Source of the DNA: Chondrus crispus
Lineage: Eukaryota > Rhodophyta > Florideophyceae > Gigartinales > Gigartinaceae
Direction: 5' to 3'
Length of the DNA stretch: 64,000 nt
Assembly (NCBI RefSeq): GCF_000350225.1
Contig: NW_005179074.1
Location: forward strand, 45,421-109,420
A model generated the notes under the pieces. That model searched no databases. It was not told the DNA's origin and saw nothing but the letters and a program-made list of their open reading frames with translations. Of this stretch, positions 41,329-52,815 are shown piece after piece. Positions within the stretch are counted from its first letter, which is position 1. Each line of letters begins with the position of its first letter. The translations under genes and the position numbers were made by a program.

Positions 41329-43650
41329 AAGTGTGGACGTCTGCGTCCACATGTGCTGGTAGAACCGGGCGTGTGGTCTCCCCCTAGTCCGCCATTTATA
41401 ACATCTTCCCCATGGCGTGTCGTTTCTCACGTGTTCCCTCTGTGCGTGCTCGTGCATCTCGACCTGATGCCAGTATCACCTCAAGCGTCCGACGGCGACC
41501 TGCTTTTGGGGCGCTTCCCAGAAGTCTCCCCCCTCCTTCGTCGTATCCGGGCCCCTTCTTTCCGTGTGCTGTAGTCTGCATTGTCCTTTCCGTCGGGCGT
41601 GCTCACCCTCTCGATGGCTCTTTTCCGTAGCGCCAATGTTGACGTGCGTGGTCGGCACGAGGACGTGCAGCGTGAGCAGGTCGTAGATCGTAGAAACCGT
41701 CTCCCCGCCCCAGTGGGTCCTGCAATACCCCAACTAGCAGCTGTTGGTCCGGCGGAAGTGGCGGTGTACGCCATGTTACCCCACGCGACCGGAGCGTGGT
41801 ACAGCGCGGGGCGGACCGCGCGGAGCGAGCGCGAGTGCGCGAGGCGACGGCGAAGTGAAAAAAGACGAGACGCGCTGCCGGGGTCGCCGTCGAGCGTGTC
41901 CCGGAGGCACGGCCCACTCCCTGACATCGCAACCCGCAGCGGCTTGCCGGGCCTCGTGCACGCGTGCGGGGGGGGGGTTGTGTGCGGTCCCCCCGTCCTT
42001 TTTTATAACCTCTTGTAACGCCGTGTGCCTCGTCGTCTTGCATATGCCTGGTCAATCGCCTTCGTGGGCCTCCGTCGCGCAGGACCAGCCGTAATATGGG
42101 TCTGCTGCGACCCTCGATCCGCCCGTTGTCCGCGCGCCGCTTCGTTCTTTCCGTGCGACTTCTCCTCTCCTCTTCGACATCACCCCCGTGCGATTATGGG
42201 GTATCAATTTTAAAAGCATCCGTCCTCTTTGTGCTCTACCTGTGCCGGCGCGTAGAGAACTGTCCTCATAACTTCGTCGCCGTACGGTGCGGCAGTCGGT
42301 GAACAGCCCTGTACGGACGACGGGGGCGGCTGGGGGCCTGACCATGCGCAGGGCCAGGGTCCCCGCGCGCGCCAGCGGGGCCGAGATGGCGAGCCGGCGG
42401 TGCAAGGCGCGAAGACGCGCAGCAATGAGATGATGAGCTCGCGTAAAGGCGAATATTGGTGCTGAAAAGGGTCGGGACGTGCGCGTTGTCTGGGGCGCAG
42501 CAGCACGCCGACGCGCGAGCGCGAAGGCGAGCGGCGCCGCCAGTAGCGCAATTGGCGTGCACGTCGTTGTCCGGCGACGCACACGGGTGTCACGGTAGCG
42601 GCGCAGCCGCGACGAGATGATGGGCGCACTCGCGAAGGCAAACAAAGCGGGTGCAGCGCGGACGCGGCGGAGGAAAGGTGACAGGCGGCGGGCGGTTGTG
42701 CGCGCACCGTTCGGGATCACTGTGATATCGTGGCCACAGTTCGCACAGTACCCGTGGGCGCGCGTGCGCGTGCGCGAGCAGGCTCAGCCCTGAGCCCTTG
42801 ATCAAATCACCCCAAAAAATTGCAAAAATGTTTCCCGCGAAAATATTTTCTGCAAAATTTCCCAGCACAGTCCGTGAGGGTGTGCATTGTCATGCGCCTC
42901 GATCGGTCCTCGTACTTGCTCGTATTTTCCCCAATTTTCGTGAACGGCAGGCCTACCCCCAACCCGTCGTTGTGTCGTCCACTGTTGATTGCCCGGCGGG
43001 CTCGGTACGACGAGCGCCCGATGACCCGCAATCCTCTTCGCGAGTTAACTCGAGCGAATTCGCTCTCCCATTTTTTTCTGAAGAGCTTCCCCTACGAAAC
43101 ACCTCACGGTTTTCCATCCCCGCTCCTCTCATAACCTCGTGCTTCGCCTAGCTCGTACTGGAAAGAGCCGAAGTCACGTTGTCGGCGGGTAGCGCTCCAG
43201 ACGCCCCCGGCTCCTGCTGCTATCCGCGATCCGTATCCCGAGAACGGGCCTGACCCTTGCCTGTCCCGAAACTGGGCGTTCGGTGAGGGTGTCCCTCGTA
43301 CGGGCGAGGCCGCTCTTCGTGTCGCCATACCGAGTCTGGTGGAGATGGACGCCGAACCTCCGCGGCATCCAGGGTACTGTCCTCCAAACAATTACGGGCC
43401 AAGGGCCCGTATGCCCTCGGACGACCCTAGTCGTTAGTCCGCGCGGTCTGATCGTCAACCGCGCGGGTTCCCCCACTTGCCCTCGTCGGCGAGGAGGAGG
43501 GGACTTGGCGCCGTACCACAGTAAAACTGTTTCCATGGTTACGTGTTCTTTGCGTCGGTCTTCTTCTTCTAATTCCCCTTCGTGCCCTCGTTTCTTAGTA
43601 CCCCCACCCTTTCTCTCTCCCGACGCGGAGGAGGAAGGGGCGACAAACGA
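41329..43650. other. A2 3' region, proximal part, no gene recognised
   Basis: GC-rich sequence with many overlapping short open frames and no domain I recognise. 42800-43140 is less GC-rich (AAAATATTTTC). Confidence 0.45.
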
Positions 43651-45665
43651 TCAGGCGCCCCTTCCCGTTCGGTGGCGGGGGCGCAGCGTTCGGGGTTCGT
43701 CTTATGCCTAGCGCCCCTTGCCATCCGTTGGCGAGGGCGCAACTCCTGGCGAACGTTCTTATCCAATGCGCGACCTCGTCGTCGGTAGCGAGGCAAAGGA
43801 AACGCGCGGCGTTCGTCTCCATTCTTCGCGCCCCTCGCCATTCGGAGCGAGGGCTCAGCGCGCTGTATTCGTCTTATCCGCCAGGTGCTCCTCGCCATGC
43901 GGGAGCGAGGGCGCCGGGCGCGCGACGATCGCATTTCTTCATGTCCCGCCCCTTCGTCGTCCGGGAGCGGGTCACATCCAACGCCTTTGCCTAGCGCGTC
44001 CCTCGCCATTCGGGGCGAGGGCGCGGCGCGCCGCCCACGTCCTTCTTCGTGCCTCTCGCCGTCGGCGGCGAGGGCAGGGCGCGCGGTATATGTCTTATCT
44101 CTTCGCGCCCCTCGCCATTCGCGGCGAGGGCACCGCACGCCGAGTTCGTCCTAGGCCTCGTGCCCCTTGGCCATCTCCTGACGTCCGCGAGGCGAATCCT
44201 GTCGCAGAGCGGGGCGTCGTGACCGGGTCTGTCGCCGGTGACGATCTTGTCTGCGCGTGGCTCACTCTCGTCCGTCGCTCTTGGTGACGGGTTCTGCCTA
44301 ACCCCTGCCCGCGCCGCCATCCCATCCCCACTTAGAGGAGAAGACGTCTCCGCCGGGTCCGCCGTGGACCGCGCGGATGAAGGAGGGGGAAATGGAAAGG
44401 GTTCGGCAGAGGTGGGAGTCACTCCCAGGGAGAGTTTGACGAGCTCCCATTGGTTGGGTCGGCTTCTCACCCTCGAGCCCCCATTGTCCTTGGAGTTTTC
44501 CATCTCTCCCGCGGCCTCCGTCGGATAGCCCCCCTCTCGTCAGACCTCGTCCTCCTTTTCGCGCACCTCTCGCCATCGGGGCGATGGCGCGACGAAACTC
44601 CGCATACTTGGCGTCCCTGGCCATCAGGGTGAGGGCGCGGCGCGAGCGGCACTCGTGTTCTTGTCCGCGCGCACCCCTCCACCTCGGTTGCGACGGCGCG
44701 GGCGCGCGACGAAAGTCCTTTCTTCGCGCTCCTTGCCACCGGTGGCGAGGACGCGGCTCGAGTGCGCCACTTGTCTCCTTGTCGGCGCGCCCCTCGCCAT
44801 CAGGGCGAGGGGACGGACGCGTGAACGTACGTTTTCTTCTGCACGCGCCGAACGTCTTCTTTTCTTCGCGCGACGAACGTCCTGATACTTCGCGTCCCTC
44901 GCCATCGGGGCGAGGGCGCGGCGCGAGCGACATTCGTCTTCTTGGACGCGCGCGCCCCTCGCCATCGGGGCGAGAGGGTGGACTCGTGGACGTACGTCCT
45001 CTTCTTCGCGGCGCCGTTCGTCTTTTGGTCCGCGCGCTCCCCTCGCCATCGGTGGCGAGAGCGCCGCTCGCGCGACGTCCCTCCTCTTTGTCGTTCTCGT
45101 CCCTCGCCACCGGTGGCGAGGGCACAACGCGAACAGCATTCGTCTTCTTGTCTTCGTGCTCCTCGCCATCGGGGGCGAGGGCGCGACCGTGCGCGACATT
45201 TGTCTTCTTGTCTGCGCGCCCCCTCGCCATCGGGGCGAGGGCGCGGCCGCGCGACATTTGCCTTCTTCTGCGCTCGCACCTCCCGCCATCGGTTGCGGGG
45301 GCGCAAGCGCACGGCAAACGTCTTCTTGTTCGCGCCCCTCGCCATCGGGGCGAGGGGACGGACACTCGACGAACGTTCTTTTCATTTTGGCGCGCCCCTC
45401 CCCATCCGTGGCGAGGGCGCGACGCGAACCGCATCCGCCTTCTTGTCCGCGCGCCCCTCCGCTGTCCGGTGGCGGGAGCGCAGCGTGCGGACTTCGTCTT
45501 ATCCTTCGGGCACCCCTCGCCGTTCGGGGGCGAGGGCACAGCGCCTGAAGGCGGTTCTTGTCCTTCGCGTCCCTCGCCATTCGAGGCGGGGGCGCGGCGC
45601 GCAGCTCGCGTTCTCCTTCATTCCTCTCGCGTCCCTCGCCATTCGGGGCGAGGGCGCAGCCTTCG
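43651..45665. repeat. Hairpin minisatellite in A2 (about 27 units)
   Basis: Degenerate units of about 55-65 bp carry the core CCCTCGCCATTCGGGGCGAG followed by GGCGC-rich and CTTCTT-type spacers. Two blocks are seen, 43651-44185 and 44562-45665. The core is self-complementary (CTCGCC...GGCGAG) around a 4-5 base loop, and loop variants such as ACCGGT still keep the stem. Long open frames on both strands here come from lack of stops in the repeat and are not taken as genes. Confidence 0.85.
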
Positions 45666-46777
45666 CGGGTGCGGTGACGTTCCTCCATCAAAGGCGCTGT
45701 CGTTTTGTTCGACGCCAAAGTAGACGGTGGTGGTTTGTATCCCGCTCGTCGGGGCGTTTCGGTCGTGCGACACGGGCTCGGCGCCGTGCACGTGCGATCC
45801 GTGCCACCCGTCTGCCCAGGGCAATGTACAGCACTCAATATTTTTGGTTTCGGGGTAGGGCGTCGGTGTCGACGCCGTCGCTCTCCGGCGTCCGATCGCG
45901 TACGGTGTCGCCGGGAGAGCTGCGCGTCAGGAGCGCAGCGTCGTTGGCGCCTCCGAGGAGTGTGGTACGGTCCGTCTGGCGGGTCGGACCGGGGTTACGT
46001 TTGGCCGTCCCGTTTGGCATTGCGTGTTTCGCATGCCGACGTGCATACGTTTGCTCACGTGAGTTGCCCATTTCTTTTCACGACTAATTTTCCGTTAATT
46101 TTCTCTTGCCCGTGGGGGCAGATTGACACCGAGCGAGCGATGCACTGTGTGGGTTTGCCGCACTGTACGCCAAGCATCCATAATTTTTCCATTTTCTTAC
46201 ACCTCGTCCACCGGTTCCGTCGTGACCGGGTCGGGGGTACGACAGTGTAATTTCTCCCTGCCCCAATTTTTTGCGTATTAGCCGTTGGGAGGGTGGCTCG
46301 GTGTGGCCTCCGGGGCCCCTATCCTCGCCAGCCACAGTGACTCTCTTCCTCCACGCCCATGCGTTGCAGCTCCTCTCAGCAAATTGCAACGCCTTGTCTT
46401 GACTAACCCCTTCTGCGTTCCGGGGCTCGCGTGCCGTATAGAGGTGATCGCGTCGTTCGTCAGACGTCCCCTCGCTGCGGTTGACGGCCTTAACGGAACG
46501 TCCGGCGACCCTGTTGGGGGGGGGCTCGTCCGACCTTCCGGCTCCGAAAGGGGGTAATTGCCTTCCCCTCGAGCCGTCTGTCGTCCTCTTATCGTTGGTC
46601 ATTACGAGGACCGTTCTTCGTACAGGCAGTCCGTACTGTCTTGTCTCTACGTCTCGAGTCCGTGGCGTTCGGAAGTCAAATACGGCTTGGCTTCGGAACG
46701 TACCGCTGGTCTCTAACCGCAAGGGACTACTTTAACCGCAACGGAGCGGTTGAATATAGCCGAGCGAGACGGTTGAG
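45666..46777. other. A2 3' region, distal part, no gene recognised
   Basis: No recognisable coding sequence. It ends at a G-run (AAGGGGGGCCC on the minus strand, 46778-46787) just after the chromodomain stop. Confidence 0.45.
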
Positions 46778-46785
46778 GGCCCCCC

Positions 46786-47217
46786 TTAAGCGTGAACGAC
46801 CGCGTTCACGTCCAAGGTGAGGTCCCTGCCGGTGCGCCTCCGGAGGCATTGGGCGTAACGAGACACCAACCCCTCCGGGACGTGAGTCCGTGTGGTCCAG
46901 GTGGGCGTGTCGTAATCCGCCCACTTGATGAGGAACTCCGTAGTTCCGTCCTCCATGGCCCGATGCCGGAGTAGTCGCTCGACAGAGTACTGCGTGTCCT
47001 CGGTGACCTTGTCGGCAAGATCCCCCGGGGTTGTTGTACTCGCCCGTGGTACGTCCGCCGGCGGTGGCGGGTACACGCAGCGGTCTGCGGAGACGCGTTC
47101 GGTGACACCATCACGATCGATCGTGATGGTTCGAGTGCCTTCCGTCGGCGGCGGGCACTTGACCGGGGGTCGTCCGTACCGATCCCTGCCTTCTCGACGA
47201 GTGTCCTCTCTGCGGAA
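46786..47217 (-). pseudogene. A2 integrase C-terminus with chromodomain
   Basis: An open frame of 143 codons after an in-frame TAG. It starts in a GPY/F-type module (TITIDRDGVTERVSADRCVYPPPP), as found just before the chromodomain in gypsy integrases. The chromodomain itself reads YSVERLLRHRAMEDG, EFLIKWADYDTPTWTTRTHVPEGL and ends VNAVVHA-TAA. The aromatic and acidic positions of the fold are largely kept. Without an integrase core it cannot catalyse; it might still be expressed as a fusion or be a leftover. Confidence 0.8.
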
Positions 47218-47777
47218 CTAGGTCGGCTAGCTTCTGCCTCCCCGGCTAAATCGGTCAAGTCGGTGAGGTGTGGCGCATGTGAGATCCCCTCGGCGACACG
47301 TCGTTCGGTAGGATTTTCGGGGCGTGTTGCATCGGCACACGCCTGACGCTCTATCTTGTGCACGGGGCTTACGGAAGCCCCGGTGCCTTCACGGTCGGTC
47401 CGTGGCATCTGACCTACGGAGGTCAGGGTGTCTTCTCTTACGGTAACACGCGCCGGGCTTACGGAATCCTGGGCGCCTTCGCGTTCTTCGCGGATGGTGG
47501 TTGCCACCGGACCCACGGGTTTATCGGTGGGTTCTTGTGGGGCGTGCCTCCTCATCGGCGAAGTGGGGCACGCGAGGCGGAGCGCCGCCTCCATCTCGAT
47601 GCGAGATGTCGAGCTCCGCGACCCGGTGGTCCGTACCACCGGGCGCCCTTGGAGTGTAGGCGTACGTGGTAGCGAAGCGTCCGGTCGACCTTGATGACGC
47701 TGGCGTGGGAGGTCGGCCTCCCACGGGCTTGTAGTCTCGCGTAATGAGGACAGGGTCGGCCTGCTCCTCATGTTCTC
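47218..47777 (-). pseudogene. A2 linker region where pol is deleted
   Basis: A GC-rich stretch between gag and the chromodomain with an open but low-complexity frame (46806-47771) containing loose repeats such as REGAQDSVSPARVT and REGTGASVSPVHKI. No protease, RT or integrase motif is present, so the pol deletion lies here. Confidence 0.5.
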
Positions 47778-49129
47778 CTATGTGGAGGGATGCCGCAGGC
47801 GAACTTGTCGCATGCGACCTCGGGGTTCGATTCCCCCTCGCTGCCGGTTTCGGATCCGGCAGCGGCAAACTGCGCCGAGCGCGGCACGTTGTGCCCCCCG
47901 CCGTCGCGATACGGCGGATCGTTGGAAGGTCTGTCTTCTGTTGTCCGGGCAATCATTGGACCGTCTCAGCCACTGCGGCCCCGGGTCGCAGGGGCTAGTC
48001 CGCTTAAGAATTCGTGTAGCGTACGGACGTCTACCGGACCGGTGTGCGCGATGAGATCCACCGGCTGATAGCCGCCGCAGCCAGGATCGAAAGAGAAAAT
48101 CGGTTCCCTTGATCCGCGGGCGGTATCTCCGCGTCTTTTGTCGTCCACGTACGGTACGCGTGTCATCTACCGCATGTCTCCGGCGACAGGCGGTAGGGCT
48201 TGGGTCTCGGACGCGAAATTCGCGTCCCCGATGCCTGTTCCATCTTACGAACGCGCCTGACGCGGTGACGGGTAGTGTACGTACGTCTACCGGACCGGGG
48301 TGCGCGGTGTAATCCACCGGCGGGTAGCCGCCCCAGCGAGGATCGACGGAGAACATGGGTTCTCCGGATCCGCGAGCGGCTCCTCCACGGTCCTGGTCGT
48401 GCCGGTACGGTACCTGTCGCAACTGCCGCATGCTTCCGGGTGCATGCGGCAGAGCTTGAGTCTCGGACGCGAAGTTCGCGTCCGCCGTTGGTTTGATATC
48501 CTCCGCGCTCCGACTGGTGACGGCACCAGTCGGAGGCCACTCCTTCGCATCGGACGCGCCCGGAGGAACAGTGGCACCGGGCCCTCTCGTGGGGGCTCCG
48601 GGCGACCTTACGGCCGAGTCCTGTTCTAACTCACGAGCGCGCCGGAGCGTCGAGTTGAGTTCCGCAGCCGTATGCGCGAACGCTCCCATCTGTTCGGCAG
48701 ATGGGGAAGGCTGCGTGTCCCGTCGTACCCCGGAGTTCGTACTCGCGGGTCGACCTGCAACGTCCGCCGTAGGGTCCTCGATGCGCGCATCCTCGACCAA
48801 CACTAGACGGAGTGCAACTGGTCAGCGAGCGCGCCCAGGCTCTCCCAGGACTGAGTCACGCGCTCAAACTTTCCTTCGTGGAGGGAGCGCAACTCGTCAG
48901 GACAGCGGGCGTAGACCTGGTCGGTCACGTCGACACGAAGGGATGTCCGGACATCCTCGATATGCTCCGCAATGCGTTCGAACATCGCGCGAGCGCGTCC
49001 TTCTGAGTAGTCCGGCGACGGTTCGCGATCCCGAGGACCTGCGGCGCCGTCGTCGGATCGGACGCGTAGCGCGAACGTCTGCATATCGGTCGGTGCGGAG
49101 TGGGCCGAGGGTTCGGACCCTTCGGTCAT
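47778..49129 (-). pseudogene. A2 Gag (frameshifted, internally duplicated)
   Basis: The ATG at 49129 (MTEGSEPSAHS) starts a frame homologous to A1 Gag (MFERIAEHIEDVRTSLRVDVTD). A 1-nt deletion creates TAG at 48803 and moves the rest to the next frame (LVEDARIEDPT). A segment of about 225 bp encoding the DPRWGGYPPVDY/GPVDVRTLP block is duplicated (48016-48240 and 48271-48495). Gag is therefore not intact, while A1 Gag is. Confidence 0.8.
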
Positions 49130-49186
49130 CTCGACGCATACGGACGCGGAGAAAATCGGCCGTCTTCTCGGAACAATCGTAGAGTC

Positions 49187-49204
49187 TTCTAGGTCGGGAG
49201 ACCA
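49187..49204 (-). promoter_or_regulatory. Primer-binding site of A2
   Basis: TGGTCTCCCGACCTAGAA on the minus strand, one base after the LTR end, the same 18 bases as in A1, B1 and B3. Confidence 0.8.
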
Positions 49205-49205
49205 C

Positions 49206-49831
49206 TGTAGTATAAACACTCCCAACGGAGGGGGGTGTATACTCAGTTCTTGCGGAGACCCCGATCGGCGGGAAGACGGGAAGCAACCCCAACTAACGGA
49301 ACCGGGCGAGCCCGGGGTAGCAGTGGTAGAGCGGGTACGGTCGGGGACGCGCGCACGCGCGGGCCGATCTACGCCTCGACGCCCCGGCGCAGCGCTGGGT
49401 GACGTACCAGCGCTGACGGGCGGAGGCGGATCTAGGCTCGCTCGCGTGCTTGCGCGTCCCCTGCCCGCTCGGTTCCTAACTAGATACGGGCTAGTGGGAA
49501 CCCGTTCTAGAATAAGCGGGGCGAGGTTGACCAAAGGCGTAGGTTCTGGACAAGCTCGTGCTTGTCCTCCCCCCACCGCCGTCGGTCGCTCGCGTATTTA
49601 ATGTACAAGTTAATCCTATCATACTACAGTACAGTACGGACTGTACTGTAGTGCTACTGTAGTCAGCGCGGGTCGGCCCGTGCTGACTGTACACGTGTGT
49701 TACACGTATTAGCACACGTGTGCGTGCGCGCCCCGTACACGTGTTGGCTCGTGCGGAGGTACTGTGGAGCTCGGGCTCTACAGTAGCCGATCTGATGTAT
49801 ATCTAATTCCGGTAAGGGGGGTTATACTACA
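49206..49831 (-). repeat. 5' LTR of A2 (626 bp)
   Basis: Ends TGTAGTATAA/TTATACTACA, followed by the target duplication ACTTC (49832-49836). The hairpin GGACAAG CTCGTG CTTGTCC is at 49548-49567. Confidence 0.93.
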
Positions 49832-49836
49832 ACTTC

Positions 49837-50486
49837 GTTCTACTGACTTTGGGATGATGATAGTCTGAAAGAAGGTAGTTAATAGTAAGTACATTTAGCT
49901 GAAGTAGGATACGTACAATGACCCCTTCGAGTAGCTCAAAATAAATGGCAACCTCACTGCAGGTGCAGTGGGCTGCAATGCAGCTCACTGCACCGGAGTG
50001 ACGACGCCCATATTCCGTGCGATATGCCACCCTATGAGCACTGTACATGGATACCCAGATTCCGCCCAGGGGCAGCGTCGGACCATACCATTTTTCGCCC
50101 GTGGGCACAGATGTAGGCCCAATTGCACTTCCCAGTACTGCCATACCAGGCAGCATCTTGTAGTCCAATACACTGCCCAGACGGGACGCTGTGGGAGCGA
50201 AATTTAAGATTATATATCCGCCCGCAGGCGAATTATCATTGTACGTAAAAGCACCTGTGGGCGCCACACATAGTATACACATTACAGCCCGTGGGCGTAT
50301 TCTAGTCCAATCAAATAACGCCCACGGGCGCGAAAACGGATTAACCAAAGATCGCCCAGAGGCACATGTTTTGGGGTAGATTTTGCGACATTGTGGGTGA
50401 TTTTTTGAGTCAAATTTTTTGAGCTCGTGGGCAGAAAAGATCAAACGCAAAAATTGCCCGAAATTGGCCATTTTGACCTTCCTGTG
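49837..50486. other. Unique spacer with repeated GCCCGTGGGC-type palindromes
   Basis: Palindromes or near palindromes of the form GCCC-N2-GGGC occur near 50068, 50096, 50219, 50250, 50287, 50319, 50344 and 50426. The minus-strand open frame through it is an accidental extension of B3 pol. It adjoins B3 where integrase homology stops (50487). Confidence 0.55.
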
Positions 50487-52815
50487 TACCCAATGGTGAA
50501 CGAAGGCTTGTGCGATGTGCGCAGCTGATATCCTCTTCAACGGTACGGTTCGTACAAGTTTCGAGTATCGATCGCTGATCACGAGAATATACCGATTTCC
50601 TCGTTTAGTTGTAATTAGCTCGCCGGGGATGTCGATGGCGACAAACTCCAGTGGAGCTTTGGGCGTGAACAGCTTCATTTCCTTCGTGTTTCTTCTTAAC
50701 TTCACCCTTTCCCGCGCACATGCGGCGCAATTCTTCGCGACTGCGTAGCAGTCTAGGGCCATCGCAGGCCAGTAAAAATATCTTCTCAATGTCTTGTAAA
50801 GTTTCCTGCCTCCCGGGTGGCCTGCCAATTTTGCGTAGTGGCTCAACCCTAGGACGCGGTCCGTTAACGATTGTGGTATCGCCACTTGTACAAACTCCGC
50901 CGCGGTACGGCATAGAGTTCTTTCGAGTTCCTCGGTCTCCATGCTGAACGTTCTCACCTTTCTGGCGTCCATTTCTTCCTTGATGCGGTTGCAGAAGGGG
51001 TCGACAGCTTGCTCGCGAATGATCTCCTCCGGAGTGACAGCTTGGAAGTGATCCAGGCGATCAGAGGCGCCCCCCCCCTCAAGAGCGAGGATGTCGTCTA
51101 ACGCGTCAAAACTGTCCTCTTCCTCCACTGTACCCTCGGCCGGTTCGGCCATAAAGCATGGGATGTCGTCGTCTATTTCGTCGACGTTTTCTCCTGCGGT
51201 CCGTATTCTTGACAGGGCATCAGCTTGGCTGTTAGCCTTGCCCTTCTTGTACTTGACTTCGAAATCAAATTCCGAGAGGCGGAGCCTCCATCGGATTAAT
51301 CTCTCGCTGGGGTCGGTTACCTTCATCAACCACCTCAATGAGGCATGGTCGGTATGCACAATGAAGTGCTCGCCATATAGATATGGTCTTAAAGTCTGTA
51401 CGGCCCAAATTACCACTAGACATTCTTTTTCTGATACAGAATAGTTTCTCTCGGCTGCGGCTAACGTTCTTGAAAAGAACCCGATGGGTTTACGTTGCGC
51501 ATCCGGATGCGTTTGAAATAATGCAGCGCCGATTTGATAGTCGCTTGCATCGGTGTCTACGGAGTACGGTAGGTCCTTCTTCAGTAGCGCCAACACCGGC
51601 GGTGCGAAGATGGAGTCCTTGAGCTTATGAAAAGCCTTCTTGCACGGTTCGTCGAATCCTTCCACCTGGACCGGTTGTCCCTTCTTCAATAGTTGATTGA
51701 GCGGATGCGCGATTTTCGCGTAATGTGGGACAAACCGACGGTACACATTACAAAGTCCCAAGAAGCTTCTGAGCTGGATTTGCGTTTGAGGGTACCTCAC
51801 TTGTTCCAACGCCGCGATGCGAGCGCCATCAACCTCCAACGTACCTGGCCGAACGACATGGCCCAGGTACTTGATCTTTTCGACGAAAATTTCACACTTG
51901 CGAAGCTTGAGCTTCACTCCTGCCTTCTCCAACACAGACAGTATTTCATCAACATGAACAATGTGTTCTTCCCAAGACTTGCTGAAGATGGTGATATCAT
52001 CCAAATACGCCAGACACGACTTCCATCGGAACGGAGAGAGCAGTATATCCATGGCTCTCTGAAACGTCGCCGGCGCGTTGGTAAGCCCTAAGGGCATTCT
52101 TGAGAATCTGTGGAGACCTGAGTGACATGAAAAAGCTGTCTTGTCGCGGTCCGCTTCGGGAATAAGAATCTGCCAATACCCCGAAATCGCGTCCAACGCG
52201 GAGAAAACCTTGGTGTCACCAAGCGAGTCCAGACACTCGTCCATGCGCGGCAAAGGGTACGTGTTCTTCACCGTCACCGCGTTTAACCTGCGGTAGTCTA
52301 CGAAAAAGCGCATCGATCCGTCCGGCTTGGGCACTAATAAAACGGGCGACGCCCATTCTGACTGCGCCGCTTCGATGACTCCTGCTTCTAACATCTTCTG
52401 TACTTCTGCGTCCTCGACCTCCCCAGCCTTTGGACCGGCTCGGTAGGGAGTTTGTCCGATGGGCCTGGTCTCCGGGACCAGCTCGATCCGGTGGACCGTG
52501 GTATTAATTTCACCAATGGTCCCGTCCCACATCTTAGAGTATTTCTTCAACATCCGTCGGAACCGCTCGCGCAGCCGTTCCGGCACGTGGCTCAGGTCAA
52601 GGTCCTCCACGTCCGGCGGTGGGGGCTCAATCCGCTGCTCCAGCTTCGACGATGCCGTCGCAGAGAGCCCACTCGACCGTTTTTCTGGCTGGTCCTCGCG
52701 CGCTTGATCCGACGGTTCGCATCTTGTGTCGCCCGTAGGCGTCTTCGTAGAATTAGGAAAATTTTCCTTCTTCCTTTCTTGATTTCCGAGAACCTCACCG
52801 ACGATGGTTTGCTCT
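50487..52815 (-). pseudogene. gypsy B3 Pol: RT, RNase H and truncated integrase
   Basis: One open frame holds RT (SPVLLVPKPDG, MRFFVDYRRLN, LGLTNAPATFQ, LAYLDDITIFS), RNase H (DTDASDYQIGAAL, HTDHASLRWL), then, without a stop, the acidic linker and integrase zinc domain (HYAKLAGHPGGRKLYKTLRR, CAACAR) and the first catalytic aspartate (FVAIDIPGEL). It ends at AFVHHWV, so the other two catalytic acids and the chromodomain are gone. It shows that RNase H and integrase are one frame in family B. A 1-nt deletion near 52815 separates it from the protease part. Confidence 0.88.

Larger units (their letters stand above)
40690..49831 (-). mobile_element. Complete but non-autonomous gypsy element A2 (9142 bp)
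   Basis: Two 626-bp LTRs (40690-41315 and 49206-49831) with TGTAGTATAA/TTATACTACA ends differ at about two positions by eye. ACTTC flanks both sides (40685-40689, 49832-49836). The primer-binding site (49187-49204) and polypurine tract (41316-41328) are in place. Internally only gag and the integrase C-terminus with chromodomain are recognisable; protease, RT, RNase H and integrase core are absent. About 5.4 kb of non-coding DNA, including a hairpin minisatellite, lies between the chromodomain and the polypurine tract. It must have moved using enzymes from another copy. Confidence 0.88.

Noticed and set aside
43651-45665. A CRISPR array
   Set aside because: Repeats are degenerate, unit length varies and spacers are themselves repetitive; the context is a eukaryotic retrotransposon.
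44298-45838. Long open frames of about 380-413 codons on both strands
   Set aside because: They lie in the GC-rich hairpin repeat, are open in several frames at once, and encode only repeat peptides such as DGEGRE or PSPSGRG.
48803-49576. A 257-codon frame beginning inside the A2 LTR
   Set aside because: The first ~150 codons are LTR and leader; the gag ATG at 49129 is the plausible start.
49827-50486. C-terminal 220 residues of the long B3 pol frame
   Set aside because: Homology to integrase stops at 50487; the extension crosses unique spacer DNA and even reaches the A2 LTR, so it is accidental.
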